Shown here piece after piece: positions 1 to 8,222 of a stretch of 64,000 nt of DNA. This DNA is from an uncultured Bacteroidales bacterium (GTDB lineage: Bacteria > Bacteroidota > Bacteroidia > Bacteroidales > Bacteroidaceae). The position numbers and the translations under genes are program-made. Within the stretch, counting starts at the first letter, position 1. The number at the start of each line of letters is the position of its first letter. Location: NCBI GenBank assembly GCA_902778625.1, contig CACYYM010000018.1, positions 17,116-81,115 on the forward strand, read 5' to 3'. A model generated the notes under the pieces. The model had not been told where the DNA came from. It made no database searches and was given only the letters and a program-made list of their open reading frames with translations.

Positions 1-1
1 C

Positions 2-1168
2 AGCCTTTTCATCATGCGAGGCCTTTCCTTCGGGAAACGTTTCGAGCGATTGGCGGAAGGAGCCGCTTCGCCAAGCGTCATGCAAATGCTCTGGATATTT
101 ATCCTGGCAGGCGCTTTTGCGGCGACGGCGAAACAGATGGGAGCGATTGATGCAACGATACACTTGGCCTTGACTGCCGTCCCGCCGGGCTTCGTTCTAA
201 GTAGTCTTTTCCTCGCTTCCTGCTTCATCTCGCTTGCCACGGGAACCAGCGTCGGCACGATTGCAGCCCTCGTCCCCATTGCCAGCAGCATGGCCGAGCA
301 AACGGGAAGCAACACGGCAATGATGGTGGCGATAGTGGTGGGCGGCGCTTACTTTGGCGACAATCTCAGCTTCATTTCCGACACAACCATTGTGGCAACA
401 CAAACTCAGGGATGCGAGATGAAGGACAAGTTCCGAGCAAATATCTGGATTGCCCTGCCTGCTGCCCTCATTTGCCTTGCTCTTTATGCGTGCCTGCCAA
501 GCATCAACGTCGTGCCCGACAACTTAGGCAACATCTTCTACCCAGCCATTATACCTTATATTTATATTATTGTGGCAGCCCTCGCCGGCATGAATGTGAT
601 GCTCGTGCTGGCCTCTGCAACGATATTGGCCGGCGTGATAGGCATCGCTTCTGGCGCCTTGACACCTTTCGGATGGTTTAGAGCCATGAACGACGGCATC
701 ATGGGCATGAGCGAACTCATTATTGTGACGCTCTTAGCTGCAGGCTTGATGCAAGTCATCCGACAGGCTGGCGGCATTGACTGGCTCATGCAACAGTTCA
801 ACAGTCGTAAAGGGACACGACGAAAGGCCGAGCTGAGCATGGCTACGATGGTGGTGCTGACAGACTTCTGCACAGCAAACAACACAATAGCCATCCTGAG
901 CGTCGGCCCGCTGGCACGCTATTTGGCACTGCGTTATAGCATTGAGCCGAAGCGAGCCGCAAGCATTCTCGACACCTTCAGCTGCATGGCACAAGGCATT
1001 ATCCCATACGGTGCACAGATGCTTATTGCCAGCGGCCTTGCAGCAGTCAATCCGCTCGACATCATCCCATACCTCTACTATCCCTACATCTTAGGAGCCG
1101 TCGCACTCATCTACATCATCATACCTCGTAAAACATGCAACTCATCAACAAATACTTTCCAAGCCTGA
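2..1168 (+). CDS. Na+/H+ antiporter, NhaC family (5' end outside window)
   Basis: Inner-membrane antiporter that probably exchanges Na+ for H+. At least 384 residues are visible, rich in hydrophobic segments (about ten membrane helices). Family-like stretches include the TGTSVGTIAAL and GAYFGDNLSFISDTT regions in the first third and DFCTANNTIAILSVGPLAR near residue 285; the conserved polar and acidic residues within helices are the expected ion path. The reading frame is open to the window edge, so the first Met at 14 need not be the start and the N-terminal helices are probably missing. The 3' end overlaps rsmG by 34 bp, suggesting translational coupling. A generic NhaC-superfamily carrier with another substrate is possible. 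Confidence 0.85.
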   Translation, partial: SLFIMRGLSFGKRFERLAEGAASPSVMQMLWIFILAGAFAATAKQMGAIDATIHLALTAVPPGFVLSSLFLASCFISLATGTSVGTIAALVPIASSMAEQTGSNTAMMVAIVVGGAYFGDNLSFISDTTIVATQTQGCEMKDKFRANIWIALPAALICLALYACLPSINVVPDNLGNIFYPAIIPYIYIIVAALAGMNVMLVLASATILAGVIGIASGALTPFGWFRAMNDGIMGMSELIIVTLLAAGLMQVIRQAGGIDWLMQQFNSRKGTRRKAELSMATMVVLTDFCTANNTIAILSVGPLARYLALRYSIEPKRAASILDTFSCMAQGIIPYGAQMLIASGLAAVNPLDIIPYLYYPYILGAVALIYIIIPRKTCNSSTNTFQA

Positions 1169-1755
1169 GCGACGTTCAAAAACAGCAGTTTGCGGCTCTC
1201 GACGCACTCTATCGCGACTGGAACAGCAAGATAAACGTCATTTCGCGCAAGGACATCGACAATCTCTACGAGCACCACATCCTGCACTCCCTCGCCATAG
1301 CCGAGCTCATTCGCTTCAAGCCAGGTACAAACATCATGGACCTCGGCACGGGTGGCGGCTTCCCGGGCATTCCCCTTGCCATCATGTTTCCAGAGGCAAC
1401 GTTTCACCTTGTCGACTCCATCGGCAAGAAGATTCGTGTATGCGAAGAGATCAAGAAGGCCATTGGACTTCAGAACGTCACCACCCAATGGTGCCGTGCC
1501 GAAGAGGTACAACAGCAATTCCACTTCGTTGTATCAAGGGCCGTTATGCCCCTACCCGACCTTGTGAAGATTATCCGCAAGTCTATCAGCAAAGAAAAGC
1601 TCAACGCTTTGCCCAACGGCCTCATCTGCCTCAAGGGAGGAGAACTGGAGCAAGAAGCCAAACCCTTTGGCAAAGCTGCCCAGATAACATCACTTAGCGA
1701 ATATTTCGAAGAGCCTTTCTTCGAAACAAAGAAACTAGTATATCTGCCATTATGA
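1135..1755 (+). CDS. rsmG: 16S rRNA (guanine527-N7)-methyltransferase RsmG
   Basis: SAM-dependent methyltransferase that modifies G527 (E. coli numbering) of 16S rRNA in the 530 loop. The 206-residue length is normal for the family. The SAM-binding signature DLGTGGGFPGIPLA lies at residues 69-82, after the conserved NVISRKD and YEHHILHSL stretches; FHLVDSIGKK follows and the VVSRAV motif comes later. It starts inside the end of the upstream antiporter gene (34-bp overlap), and its stop shares ATGA with the next gene, so the first three genes look like one transcript. The identification is secure. Confidence 0.96.
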   Translation: MQLINKYFPSLSDVQKQQFAALDALYRDWNSKINVISRKDIDNLYEHHILHSLAIAELIRFKPGTNIMDLGTGGGFPGIPLAIMFPEATFHLVDSIGKKIRVCEEIKKAIGLQNVTTQWCRAEEVQQQFHFVVSRAVMPLPDLVKIIRKSISKEKLNALPNGLICLKGGELEQEAKPFGKAAQITSLSEYFEEPFFETKKLVYLPL

Positions 1756-2390
1756 AGTACATCTCATTCACATTCAACCCCATACAAGAGAACACATACC
1801 TGCTTTGGGACGAGGCAACGCTTGAGGCTGCCATCGTGGACACGGGCTGTTGGAACCGACAAGAAGAGCAGCTATTAGAGGGAAGCATCAAAGCGCATGG
1901 GCTCAAGCTTAAGTATGCCTTGCAGACGCATGCCCACTTCGACCACACCTTCGGTTTACCCTTCATCCATCGTACCTATGGCCTTAAGCCCGTCTTCCAC
2001 ATCAACGAAGCCGAGACGTACAAGCAGATGCCACAGATGGCGGCCCAGTTCGGCTTGAACATCGGCGGCGGAATGCCTCCAATAGGGATGCTCTTGAACG
2101 ACGGGAACGAACTCAAGCTCGGGCAGACCGTCATTCGCCTCATCCACACACCCGGCCACACGACCGGCTCCTCTTCTTTCTATGTTCCAAGCGACGGCTT
2201 GCTGCTATGCGGCGACACCCTGTTCCAAGGAAGCATCGGCCGAACCGACTTGCCAGGAGGAAGCTTCGATGCTGAGATAGACAGCATCAAGAACAAGCTT
2301 CTCCGACTGCCAGACGAGACAACCGTCCTCTGCGGACACGGACCGACGACCACCATCGGCTACGAGAAACAGAACAACTATTACTTTTAA
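1752..2390 (+). CDS. Metallo-beta-lactamase-fold hydrolase (glyoxalase II-like)
   Basis: Cytoplasmic binuclear-metal hydrolase of the YcbL/glyoxalase II-like branch, 212 residues with no signal peptide. All ligand motifs are visible: H60-A-H62-F-D64-H65, H136 in HTPGHTTGS, D155 in CGDTLF and H196 in CGHGPTT. The N-terminal NPIQENTYLLWD is typical of small hydroxyacylglutathione-hydrolase-like proteins. The start overlaps the rsmG stop by four bases (ATGA), indicating coupling. The natural thioester or other substrate cannot be read from the sequence. Confidence 0.9.
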   Translation: MKYISFTFNPIQENTYLLWDEATLEAAIVDTGCWNRQEEQLLEGSIKAHGLKLKYALQTHAHFDHTFGLPFIHRTYGLKPVFHINEAETYKQMPQMAAQFGLNIGGGMPPIGMLLNDGNELKLGQTVIRLIHTPGHTTGSSSFYVPSDGLLLCGDTLFQGSIGRTDLPGGSFDAEIDSIKNKLLRLPDETTVLCGHGPTTTIGYEKQNNYYF

Positions 2391-2418
2391 CGCTAAGGCT
2401 ATAGTTAACCTTCAATCT

Positions 2419-4092
2419 ATGAAAACTCGCTTCCTTCTCCTATTTGCCCTGCTTTGTCTTGCGGCAAATGTGACAGCCCGGCGCGTTTCTGTCGCGCAAT
2501 TCGGAGCTATTCCCAACGACGGGAAGAACGACGCCAAGGCCCTGCGAAAAGCCGCGAATTATTGTCGCGAGCACAAGAACACGACGCTCGTCTTTCCTGC
2601 CGGCACTTATCAGCTCGAAGACCCTACCGCCCTCGACATCGAGCAACGCGCCATCAACGGAGCGCTCGGTCGCGGCTTGGAAGTGCAATGGAACCTGTTC
2701 CAGCCGCAGAAGCCTTACGTGAAGGGGCTCGACTTCACAGGTTGCGAAGGGCTTAGCATCGAGGCGGAAGGCGCGACGCTTTGTGTAGGAGGCTGGATGC
2801 AAGTGCTCTCCTTCATCCGCTGCAAAGACGTCAGCTTGCAGGGGCTCAGCATTACCCTTCGCCGACCTGCCGCCACAGAAGGGCGCATCACGGCAAGCAC
2901 GGACTCGACTTTCGACATCGCCTTCGATCCGCTGCTCTACACCCATATCGACAGCATCGTGCAAGGCCGCTACTACTTCTACAGCCGCGAACGCCAGCAT
3001 TTCTACTATGGCAACGTGGGAGAAGGGCAGCTGCTTAGCCCTGGACACATCCGCTTCCGCTCGCGATCGAACCCGGCCATCGACGACGTCCTCATCATCC
3101 GTTACTGTGGCCACTACCGTCCTTGCATCATGCTGCTTGAATCCCAGAACATCAGCCTTACGAACGTCTCCTTACGAAGCTTTTCGGGGATGGGAGTCGT
3201 AGGGCATCTGAGCAGCAACATCTGCATCGACGGCCTTCGCGTCGAGCCCGAGCCCGGTCGTTTCAGCTCGACAAGCACCGATGCCACGCACTTCACCTCC
3301 TGCAGCGGCGACCTCACAATCCGCAACTCTTTCTTTGCTGGGAACGGCGACGACTGCACGAACATACACAATTACTACTGGACTTTCCTGCCTCTGGCAG
3401 CAGAAAGACAAGTGGAGATTCGCGTAGAGAATGCCGACCTGCACGCACAATCGCTCGACATTCCCTGCCCGGGCGACACCCTGCGCATTGTTAGCCGCAA
3501 GGACATGAGCACGCTGGCAGAAACCGTCGTTGCGGCAGCCGACAGTTCCTGGACGGATTGGCGAGTAGTCGTAACACTGGACAAACCGCTCTCAGGCATC
3601 AAAGCAGAGGATTGTCTGATGTACAACCACAGCCGCTTCCCGCGCGTTCGCATCGAGAACAATCGGGTGGCGTACAACAACGGACGCGCTTTTCTCCTGA
3701 AAGCTCGCGACGTCAGCGTTACTGGCAATGACATCAGCCGCTGCACACTCTCTGCCATCAAACTCGGAGCAGAGCTCAGCTGGCGCGAGGCAGGGCCAGT
3801 GGAGCACGTTCTCGTCGAGGGGAACAACATACACGATACAGGCACAGCCGACGGCTATCGCGCCTCGGGCGTCATGCTCACCACAGAAGCGCCACAGACG
3901 CCACCACACGTCAATCGCAACATCACCATCCGCGGCAACCGCTTCCAGAGCGTACGCCCCGTCAGCATCCTGCTTCAGGACGCTGAAAACGTCAGCATAA
4001 CGGGCAACACATTCATCGGTGGCAGCGGCATCGAGCAACAGAATTGCGACAACATCACCATACGTGACAATCAACAAAGAAAAACAGAGTGA
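2419..4092 (+). CDS. Secreted right-handed beta-helix glycosidase, GH110-like (alpha-1,3-galactosidase family)
   Basis: Signal peptide (about residues 1-20), then a pectate-lyase-like parallel beta-helix of 557 residues in total, with an opening VAQFGAIPNDGKNDAKALR typical of such folds. The strongest family clue is the block DATHFTSCSGDLTIRN followed by FFAGNGDDCTNIH (about 288-317), which closely resembles the hallmark region of GH110 alpha-1,3-galactosidases, where an Asp pair (here D311, D312) is catalytic. GH110 enzymes in gut Bacteroidales remove terminal alpha-1,3-galactose, for example from blood-group B or linear B glycans; that substrate is inferred. It follows the hydrolase gene by 28 bp and may share its transcript. 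Alternative: another beta-helix hydrolase close to GH110. Confidence 0.75.
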   Translation: MKTRFLLLFALLCLAANVTARRVSVAQFGAIPNDGKNDAKALRKAANYCREHKNTTLVFPAGTYQLEDPTALDIEQRAINGALGRGLEVQWNLFQPQKPYVKGLDFTGCEGLSIEAEGATLCVGGWMQVLSFIRCKDVSLQGLSITLRRPAATEGRITASTDSTFDIAFDPLLYTHIDSIVQGRYYFYSRERQHFYYGNVGEGQLLSPGHIRFRSRSNPAIDDVLIIRYCGHYRPCIMLLESQNISLTNVSLRSFSGMGVVGHLSSNICIDGLRVEPEPGRFSSTSTDATHFTSCSGDLTIRNSFFAGNGDDCTNIHNYYWTFLPLAAERQVEIRVENADLHAQSLDIPCPGDTLRIVSRKDMSTLAETVVAAADSSWTDWRVVVTLDKPLSGIKAEDCLMYNHSRFPRVRIENNRVAYNNGRAFLLKARDVSVTGNDISRCTLSAIKLGAELSWREAGPVEHVLVEGNNIHDTGTADGYRASGVMLTTEAPQTPPHVNRNITIRGNRFQSVRPVSILLQDAENVSITGNTFIGGSGIEQQNCDNITIRDNQQRKTE

Positions 4093-4134
4093 TTTTGTGC
4101 TCCCGAGAAGGTAAAAAAGAAAGAGTCCATTTTG

Positions 4135-4240
4135 AACCCCGCAGGCGGCGTTTTAATTTCCGCGTGCGGCGATGGCAATCCCCGCGTGCGGCGTTGGCAA
4201 TCCCCGCGTGCGGCGTTTGAAATCTCCCTACGCGGCGTCA
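4135..4240. repeat. 22-bp palindrome array 1 (GC-rich, five units)
   Basis: Palindrome centres lie at 4143/44 (CCGC-AG-GCGG), 4164/65, 4186/87 and 4208/09 (all CCGC-GT-GCGG) and a decayed fifth at 4230/31. The spacings are 21, 22, 22 and 22 bp. The consensus linker is GTTGGCAATC. The array sits between two converging gene ends, 11 bp past the last stop of the broken GH30 extension. Short open frames through it (peptides like RRWQSPRAAF) are artefacts of the repeat. Confidence 0.9.
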
Positions 4241-4250
4241 GCAAATTCTT

Positions 4251-5071
4251 CTACCTGACCAGTATCTTTTTGCCATCCCAAATATATATGCCCTTCCGGG
4301 GAACTGAAGCACTGAGAGTGGGAGACGTAGCAACATTCCTGCCACAGAGGTCGTAGAGGTTGCCTCCGTGTTCCTTGTCGTTCTTGAGATTCCCGTTTCC
4401 TTTAAGTTCTACTATCCCGGTCGGTCCCGTGATTCCTTGATATAGACCGGTGCAGCTTTTAACCCGCTACGGATATCGATGACGGCTGTCCAGCAGCTGC
4501 CTTTGGGCAGGTGACGGTTAGCCTGACGCTTGTAGAAGTGTCCGTCAGCATGTCCCAAATAGCCTTTCCCAACAGCGAAGTAACTACTGCCAAGAGTCCC
4601 GTCGTAAGCGATGCTGTGCTCCGCAGTAGTCTTGCCCGAGTACATGTCGGTAAGGTCTTTATCAAGATAAAAGGCGAAGTTGAAGGCGTCGTCGTTCACC
4701 TGCTCGCCAATGGCAAACGTGAACTCAAAGATGCCGCTCTGCGTCTCAGCCATCGCGATGGCGTTCTCGGGAAGCGTCTCTGTGCAAGGATAGTAGTAGA
4801 GGCAACCTACACTCTGGGCGGGGCCGCAGACGTAAACGTAAGAGGACTGAAGCAAGACGGAAGAAGCGGAGGGGGCACAAAGAAGAGTGCGGGCCACTTT
4901 GTCTATCTCGACTTCGTAGGTGCCGCCGAGGGGCAGGAAAGTCAGGGACTGGTTCGAGCCGTCGTACCAAAAGAAATCCGGAGCGATGTGCCACTGCTCC
5001 GGATTATCTATGAAGTTCTGCGTAAGACGCTCCAATTGTTCGACGTCTATCGTGCCCCGATAGCAGCCGAG
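4251..5071 (-). pseudogene. Detached, frameshifted C-terminal extension of the GH30 gene
   Basis: Directly after the GH30 stop (TAA at 5072-5074) the same frame stays open for about 220 codons to 4412. No ATG begins it; the first possible start is a TTG at 5033-5035. It encodes a beta-rich module (APDFFWYDGSNQSLTFLPLG and so on) resembling SusE/F-like appended modules. Near 4445-4470 the frame must shift by one base. In the new frame the sequence runs on to NLYDLCGRNVA and KGIYIWDGKKILVR, stopping at 4251, which is the C-terminal sorting-type tail seen on other proteins here. So one nonsense codon and one frameshift separate the GH30 enzyme from its accessory module and tail. Sequencing error at both places is possible but needs two events. 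Confidence 0.7.
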
Positions 5072-6568
5072 TTACTTGGTGGAGGGTATGACAGTGTCGC
5101 CCAGCTGCGCAGAGGTTTCTTCCTCTCCACCCAGCACTACGGTGACAATGCTTTTGGCTGGCACGATGAAGCGCGCCACGACGTCCGTGCTGGCTCCCAT
5201 CGACATCTGCTGATTCGAGCTGCCTTCGTTGAAAACGATGGCTCCATAGGTGCCGTCGGGGTTCTGGAAGGCAACGTAGCTGATGCCTGAAGCGCTGCCG
5301 CTCAAGGTTGCAGCGACGCGTCGGGCACCCGGATGGGCAGCGAGGCTGGCGTGTGCCATCACAAAGTAATGCGAGTTGTAGTGGAGTGTGTGGTAGTCGT
5401 TCTGGTCGATATCGACTGCTCCGTAGCATGTCTGGCAACCACCATCAAGGTTCGGGCCCATGTTGAGGTCGAGCATGAAGTTCCACACCATCACGGCTTT
5501 GCTCTTGCGTGTCACAGTGTTATAGACAAGGTTCTTCATGTCGGTCAGCAATCTCGCCGAGAGGTTGCGACCGTTATTCCAAGTGCCGATGCTGGTCTCG
5601 GTGAAGATGATTTCCTTATCGGGCGCCTTCTCGTTGATGTCGTCGAGCTCTGTAACACTGCCCCCATAGTCGTGCCAAGCGCTGCCGACGACTAGCTCAA
5701 TGCCGTCCATATCGTGGTAGAGCGCCTCGTAGAACTTGATGGGATAGTCCTGCTGGTCGGAGATGTTATCGTAGTTATAGTTGTGGTCGAAGCAATAAAT
5801 CTTGGTCGAGATGCCAGCATGGGCAAAGGCAGGAGCGAGCTTATTGACGAAGGCTGCTTCTTCTGCCCAAGGCATGTAGAGGCTGGCGCAGTTGCCGCGA
5901 TTGAGGGGCTCATTCTGTGGCGTGACGGCATAGATGTGAATACCCTCCGCCTCAAAGGCTTGCACGAAACGAACGAAGTACTGGGCATAAGTCTCGTAGT
6001 GGTCGGGATTGAGCGAGCCGCTAGTCCAAGAGTCGTACCCCACCCTATCGGACAGACTTTTCACTTTCATCCATTTGGGACAGGTCCACGGTGCCGCCAT
6101 TATCTTGAGGTCAGGATTGATGGCGAGTATCTCTTTGAGGATAGGAATGACATAGTTCGTTTCGTCCGAATGAAGGCGGAAGTGCTCAAGTCCGGGCTCG
6201 TCGCAAAGAGAGTACTCTGTGCTCGAGAAGTCAGAGCACCCGATGCTGATGCGGGCATAGCTGACGCCGTAGCCGTCTGTGCGCGAGTAGGTTCTGGTCA
6301 AGAAAGCACGTCGATCTGCTGGTGCCATCTTCAGGAGATTGTAGCAAGCACTGTAGGTTATGGCATAGCCAAAGCCGTCCATCTCCTGATAGGTCGTTTC
6401 GGGCGAAATGGCAATGTGCTTCGAAAGCTCATTGTGGATGCTTTGCGAAGTGGTGTATTCCATCTGCCGTCGGCCGTCGGCCGATGTCGTATAGACGCGA
6501 ACCTGTTCGGCAAGCGCGATGGAAGAAGCAAGAAGCAAAAGGGGAAGCGTAAGGAAGGTGGCTTTCAT
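5072..6568 (-). CDS. Secreted GH30-family glycoside hydrolase
   Basis: 498 residues with a signal peptide (about 1-20, ending IALA). The (beta/alpha)8 plus side beta-sandwich layout of GH30 is indicated by QEMDGFGYAITYSACYNLLK (about 61-80), ARISIGCSDFS (about 105-115), the acid/base Glu in AVTPQNEPLN (E220) and the nucleophile Glu in IIFTETSIGTWN (E324). It retains beta-glucosidic bonds; activity could be beta-1,6-glucanase or glucosylceramidase-like, which the sequence does not settle. The protein ends at a TAA that is followed, in frame, by the remains of a further module and a sorting tail (4251-5071). If the stop is real, the mature enzyme may no longer be anchored as its ancestor was. 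Confidence 0.9.
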   Translation of the reverse strand: MKATFLTLPLLLLASSIALAEQVRVYTTSADGRRQMEYTTSQSIHNELSKHIAISPETTYQEMDGFGYAITYSACYNLLKMAPADRRAFLTRTYSRTDGYGVSYARISIGCSDFSSTEYSLCDEPGLEHFRLHSDETNYVIPILKEILAINPDLKIMAAPWTCPKWMKVKSLSDRVGYDSWTSGSLNPDHYETYAQYFVRFVQAFEAEGIHIYAVTPQNEPLNRGNCASLYMPWAEEAAFVNKLAPAFAHAGISTKIYCFDHNYNYDNISDQQDYPIKFYEALYHDMDGIELVVGSAWHDYGGSVTELDDINEKAPDKEIIFTETSIGTWNNGRNLSARLLTDMKNLVYNTVTRKSKAVMVWNFMLDLNMGPNLDGGCQTCYGAVDIDQNDYHTLHYNSHYFVMAHASLAAHPGARRVAATLSGSASGISYVAFQNPDGTYGAIVFNEGSSNQQMSMGASTDVVARFIVPAKSIVTVVLGGEEETSAQLGDTVIPSTK

Positions 6569-6595
6569 ATCTTATTATCTCGTTTTCCTAATTCC

Positions 6596-8182
6596 TTAAT
6601 TTCTCTTTATCGAAGCGCCTGTCATGCCATCGAGATTGACAATTGCAGTAGGGTTAGGCTTGTAAGTAGCATTCTCGCCTTCTGTCTCGTAGATGCAGCG
6701 ATGCAGGTCTTGCATTGAAATGCTGACTGCGTTGCGACTGAGCTCGGGAACATTATAACTCTTGAGCAGGAGGATGTTCCATTCGGGGTCTTCCTGTGGG
6801 ATGACGAAAGGTTTATGTGCCTTGCCTTGCTTGTCGAAATAAGCAACGAAGAGGCGGGTGTAATTATGGTCCATTCGGCGAGAGCTGAACACAAACCAGC
6901 GGCTGTTTGAGCTCCAACTGTGGAAGCTGTCCACATCGGGCGAGTTGGCCTCCGTCAGGGCATAGCAGCTGTCTGTCTGCAAGTCCTTCACCCAGAGGTC
7001 GCTCGACTTGTGCCAAATGTGGAACTGCCCGTAATCGCCTTTCGTGTAGAGGACGAAGCGACCATCTGGCGAAACGCGTGGCACACTGATGCTCTTGTTC
7101 TCGGCCACAGCGTTAACCTCCATCTTTGGCTTGCCGAAGCTGCGTGTCTTGGGCTCGAAGGGGATAGACATGAGGTTGTAGCGAACACTGTCAAACTTTA
7201 TAAGGAGTTGCTGGGTGACTGTACTGTCGGGCAGGGAAGGCTCGAGCAGCGGCTTGATATAGCTTGTGCAATAATATAAGGTTTTTCCGTCGGGAGCCCA
7301 GCAAGGGAAGGTCTCGAGATCGTCGTGAGTGCGGATGATGTGGCTCACTTCGTTCTTCGAAACATCATAGAGCAGCAGGTCGCTCCTTTCGTCCATGACT
7401 TCGATCTTCTCTGGATAAAAGAGGTGGAAAGCCTGTCCGGTCTTGTTCGTCGAGAAAGCCACGAGGTTCTCCGTTGGATGCCATGAGGGATAAACGCCGC
7501 TCGTTAGGATGGTGCTGTCCTTGAGCTGTATCTTGTGTGCCTTGCCGTCCTGCACAATAATGGTTCCGCCGTGATTGGAACGGACATGGAACAACATGCT
7601 TCCGGTATCGCCCCAACGATAGTTATGGCAATTGACGCAATGGTTCTCGCCATCGTTGTACTGGCGGTTGTTCTCATAGATAGGCACTTCGTCGAAGGTT
7701 GTGAGGTTGCGCTGATAGATGCCCAACTGGCGATAGAGCTCATAACCAGGTTCGATAAGACGATAGCTGACGAAGGCATCGATGGGCTCCTCAGCAACGC
7801 TGAACTTGTAGGGCTTGAAGTGCACCCAGCCATCAGGGCGTTTGGCATAGACATCAACGGAGACTTCGTTGCCCTTGCTTGCAGTCAGGAGCGCTCTCCA
7901 CTCGGTTGTGTCCATCCTTATCACGCCGTCTTCAGATGCTCCAGCAAGGAGTTCTTGCTCTTTGCCTTTAAGCTGGGCAACGTATGCTGTAGCGGTTGAG
8001 TCGTGAACGATGAAGTTGAGAGCCGCTATGTTTGGCGGCACCACCACGTCCTTATAGTCGGGATAGATGTCTGCCTCGGCATTGGCCTCTATGAACTGCG
8101 ACGGCACTTCTGCCTTTGGTTTGCATCCTACTATAATAAATAATAAGGAATATATAATATATAATAATGTGTATCGCCTCAT
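6596..8182 (-). CDS. Lipoprotein with PD40/TolB-like repeats and a CxxCH motif
   Basis: 528 residues with a lipoprotein signal peptide: hydrophobic residues 4-18, then IVGC with the lipidated Cys at 20. The middle holds one CVNCH (C182, C185, H186), the form of a covalent c-type haem site. The C-terminal half has repeated propeller motifs such as SGVYPSWHPTENLVAFSTNK, CWAPDGKTLYY and RVSPDGRFVLYT, typical of PD40/TolB-like beta-propellers. Bacteroidota homologues are often labelled cytochrome c biogenesis or TolB-like. It precedes (in transcription follows) the DUF6057-like membrane protein with a 40-bp gap, so the two probably work together at the envelope. Function unknown; haem attachment is inferred from one motif. 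Confidence 0.8.
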   Translation of the reverse strand: MRRYTLLYIIYSLLFIIVGCKPKAEVPSQFIEANAEADIYPDYKDVVVPPNIAALNFIVHDSTATAYVAQLKGKEQELLAGASEDGVIRMDTTEWRALLTASKGNEVSVDVYAKRPDGWVHFKPYKFSVAEEPIDAFVSYRLIEPGYELYRQLGIYQRNLTTFDEVPIYENNRQYNDGENHCVNCHNYRWGDTGSMLFHVRSNHGGTIIVQDGKAHKIQLKDSTILTSGVYPSWHPTENLVAFSTNKTGQAFHLFYPEKIEVMDERSDLLLYDVSKNEVSHIIRTHDDLETFPCWAPDGKTLYYCTSYIKPLLEPSLPDSTVTQQLLIKFDSVRYNLMSIPFEPKTRSFGKPKMEVNAVAENKSISVPRVSPDGRFVLYTKGDYGQFHIWHKSSDLWVKDLQTDSCYALTEANSPDVDSFHSWSSNSRWFVFSSRRMDHNYTRLFVAYFDKQGKAHKPFVIPQEDPEWNILLLKSYNVPELSRNAVSISMQDLHRCIYETEGENATYKPNPTAIVNLDGMTGASIKRN

Positions 8183-8222
8183 ATTATTGTCTGTTGTCTG
8201 TTGTCCGTTAGTCTGTTGTCCG

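Noticed and set aside
412..681. Alternative plus-strand frame within the antiporter gene
   Set aside because: Out of frame with a clear membrane protein; Cys/His/Arg-rich nonsense peptide.
4135..4240. CRISPR array
   Set aside because: Unit length is 22 bp with palindrome and linker both repeated; there are no 28-36-bp repeats with unique spacers and no cas genes.
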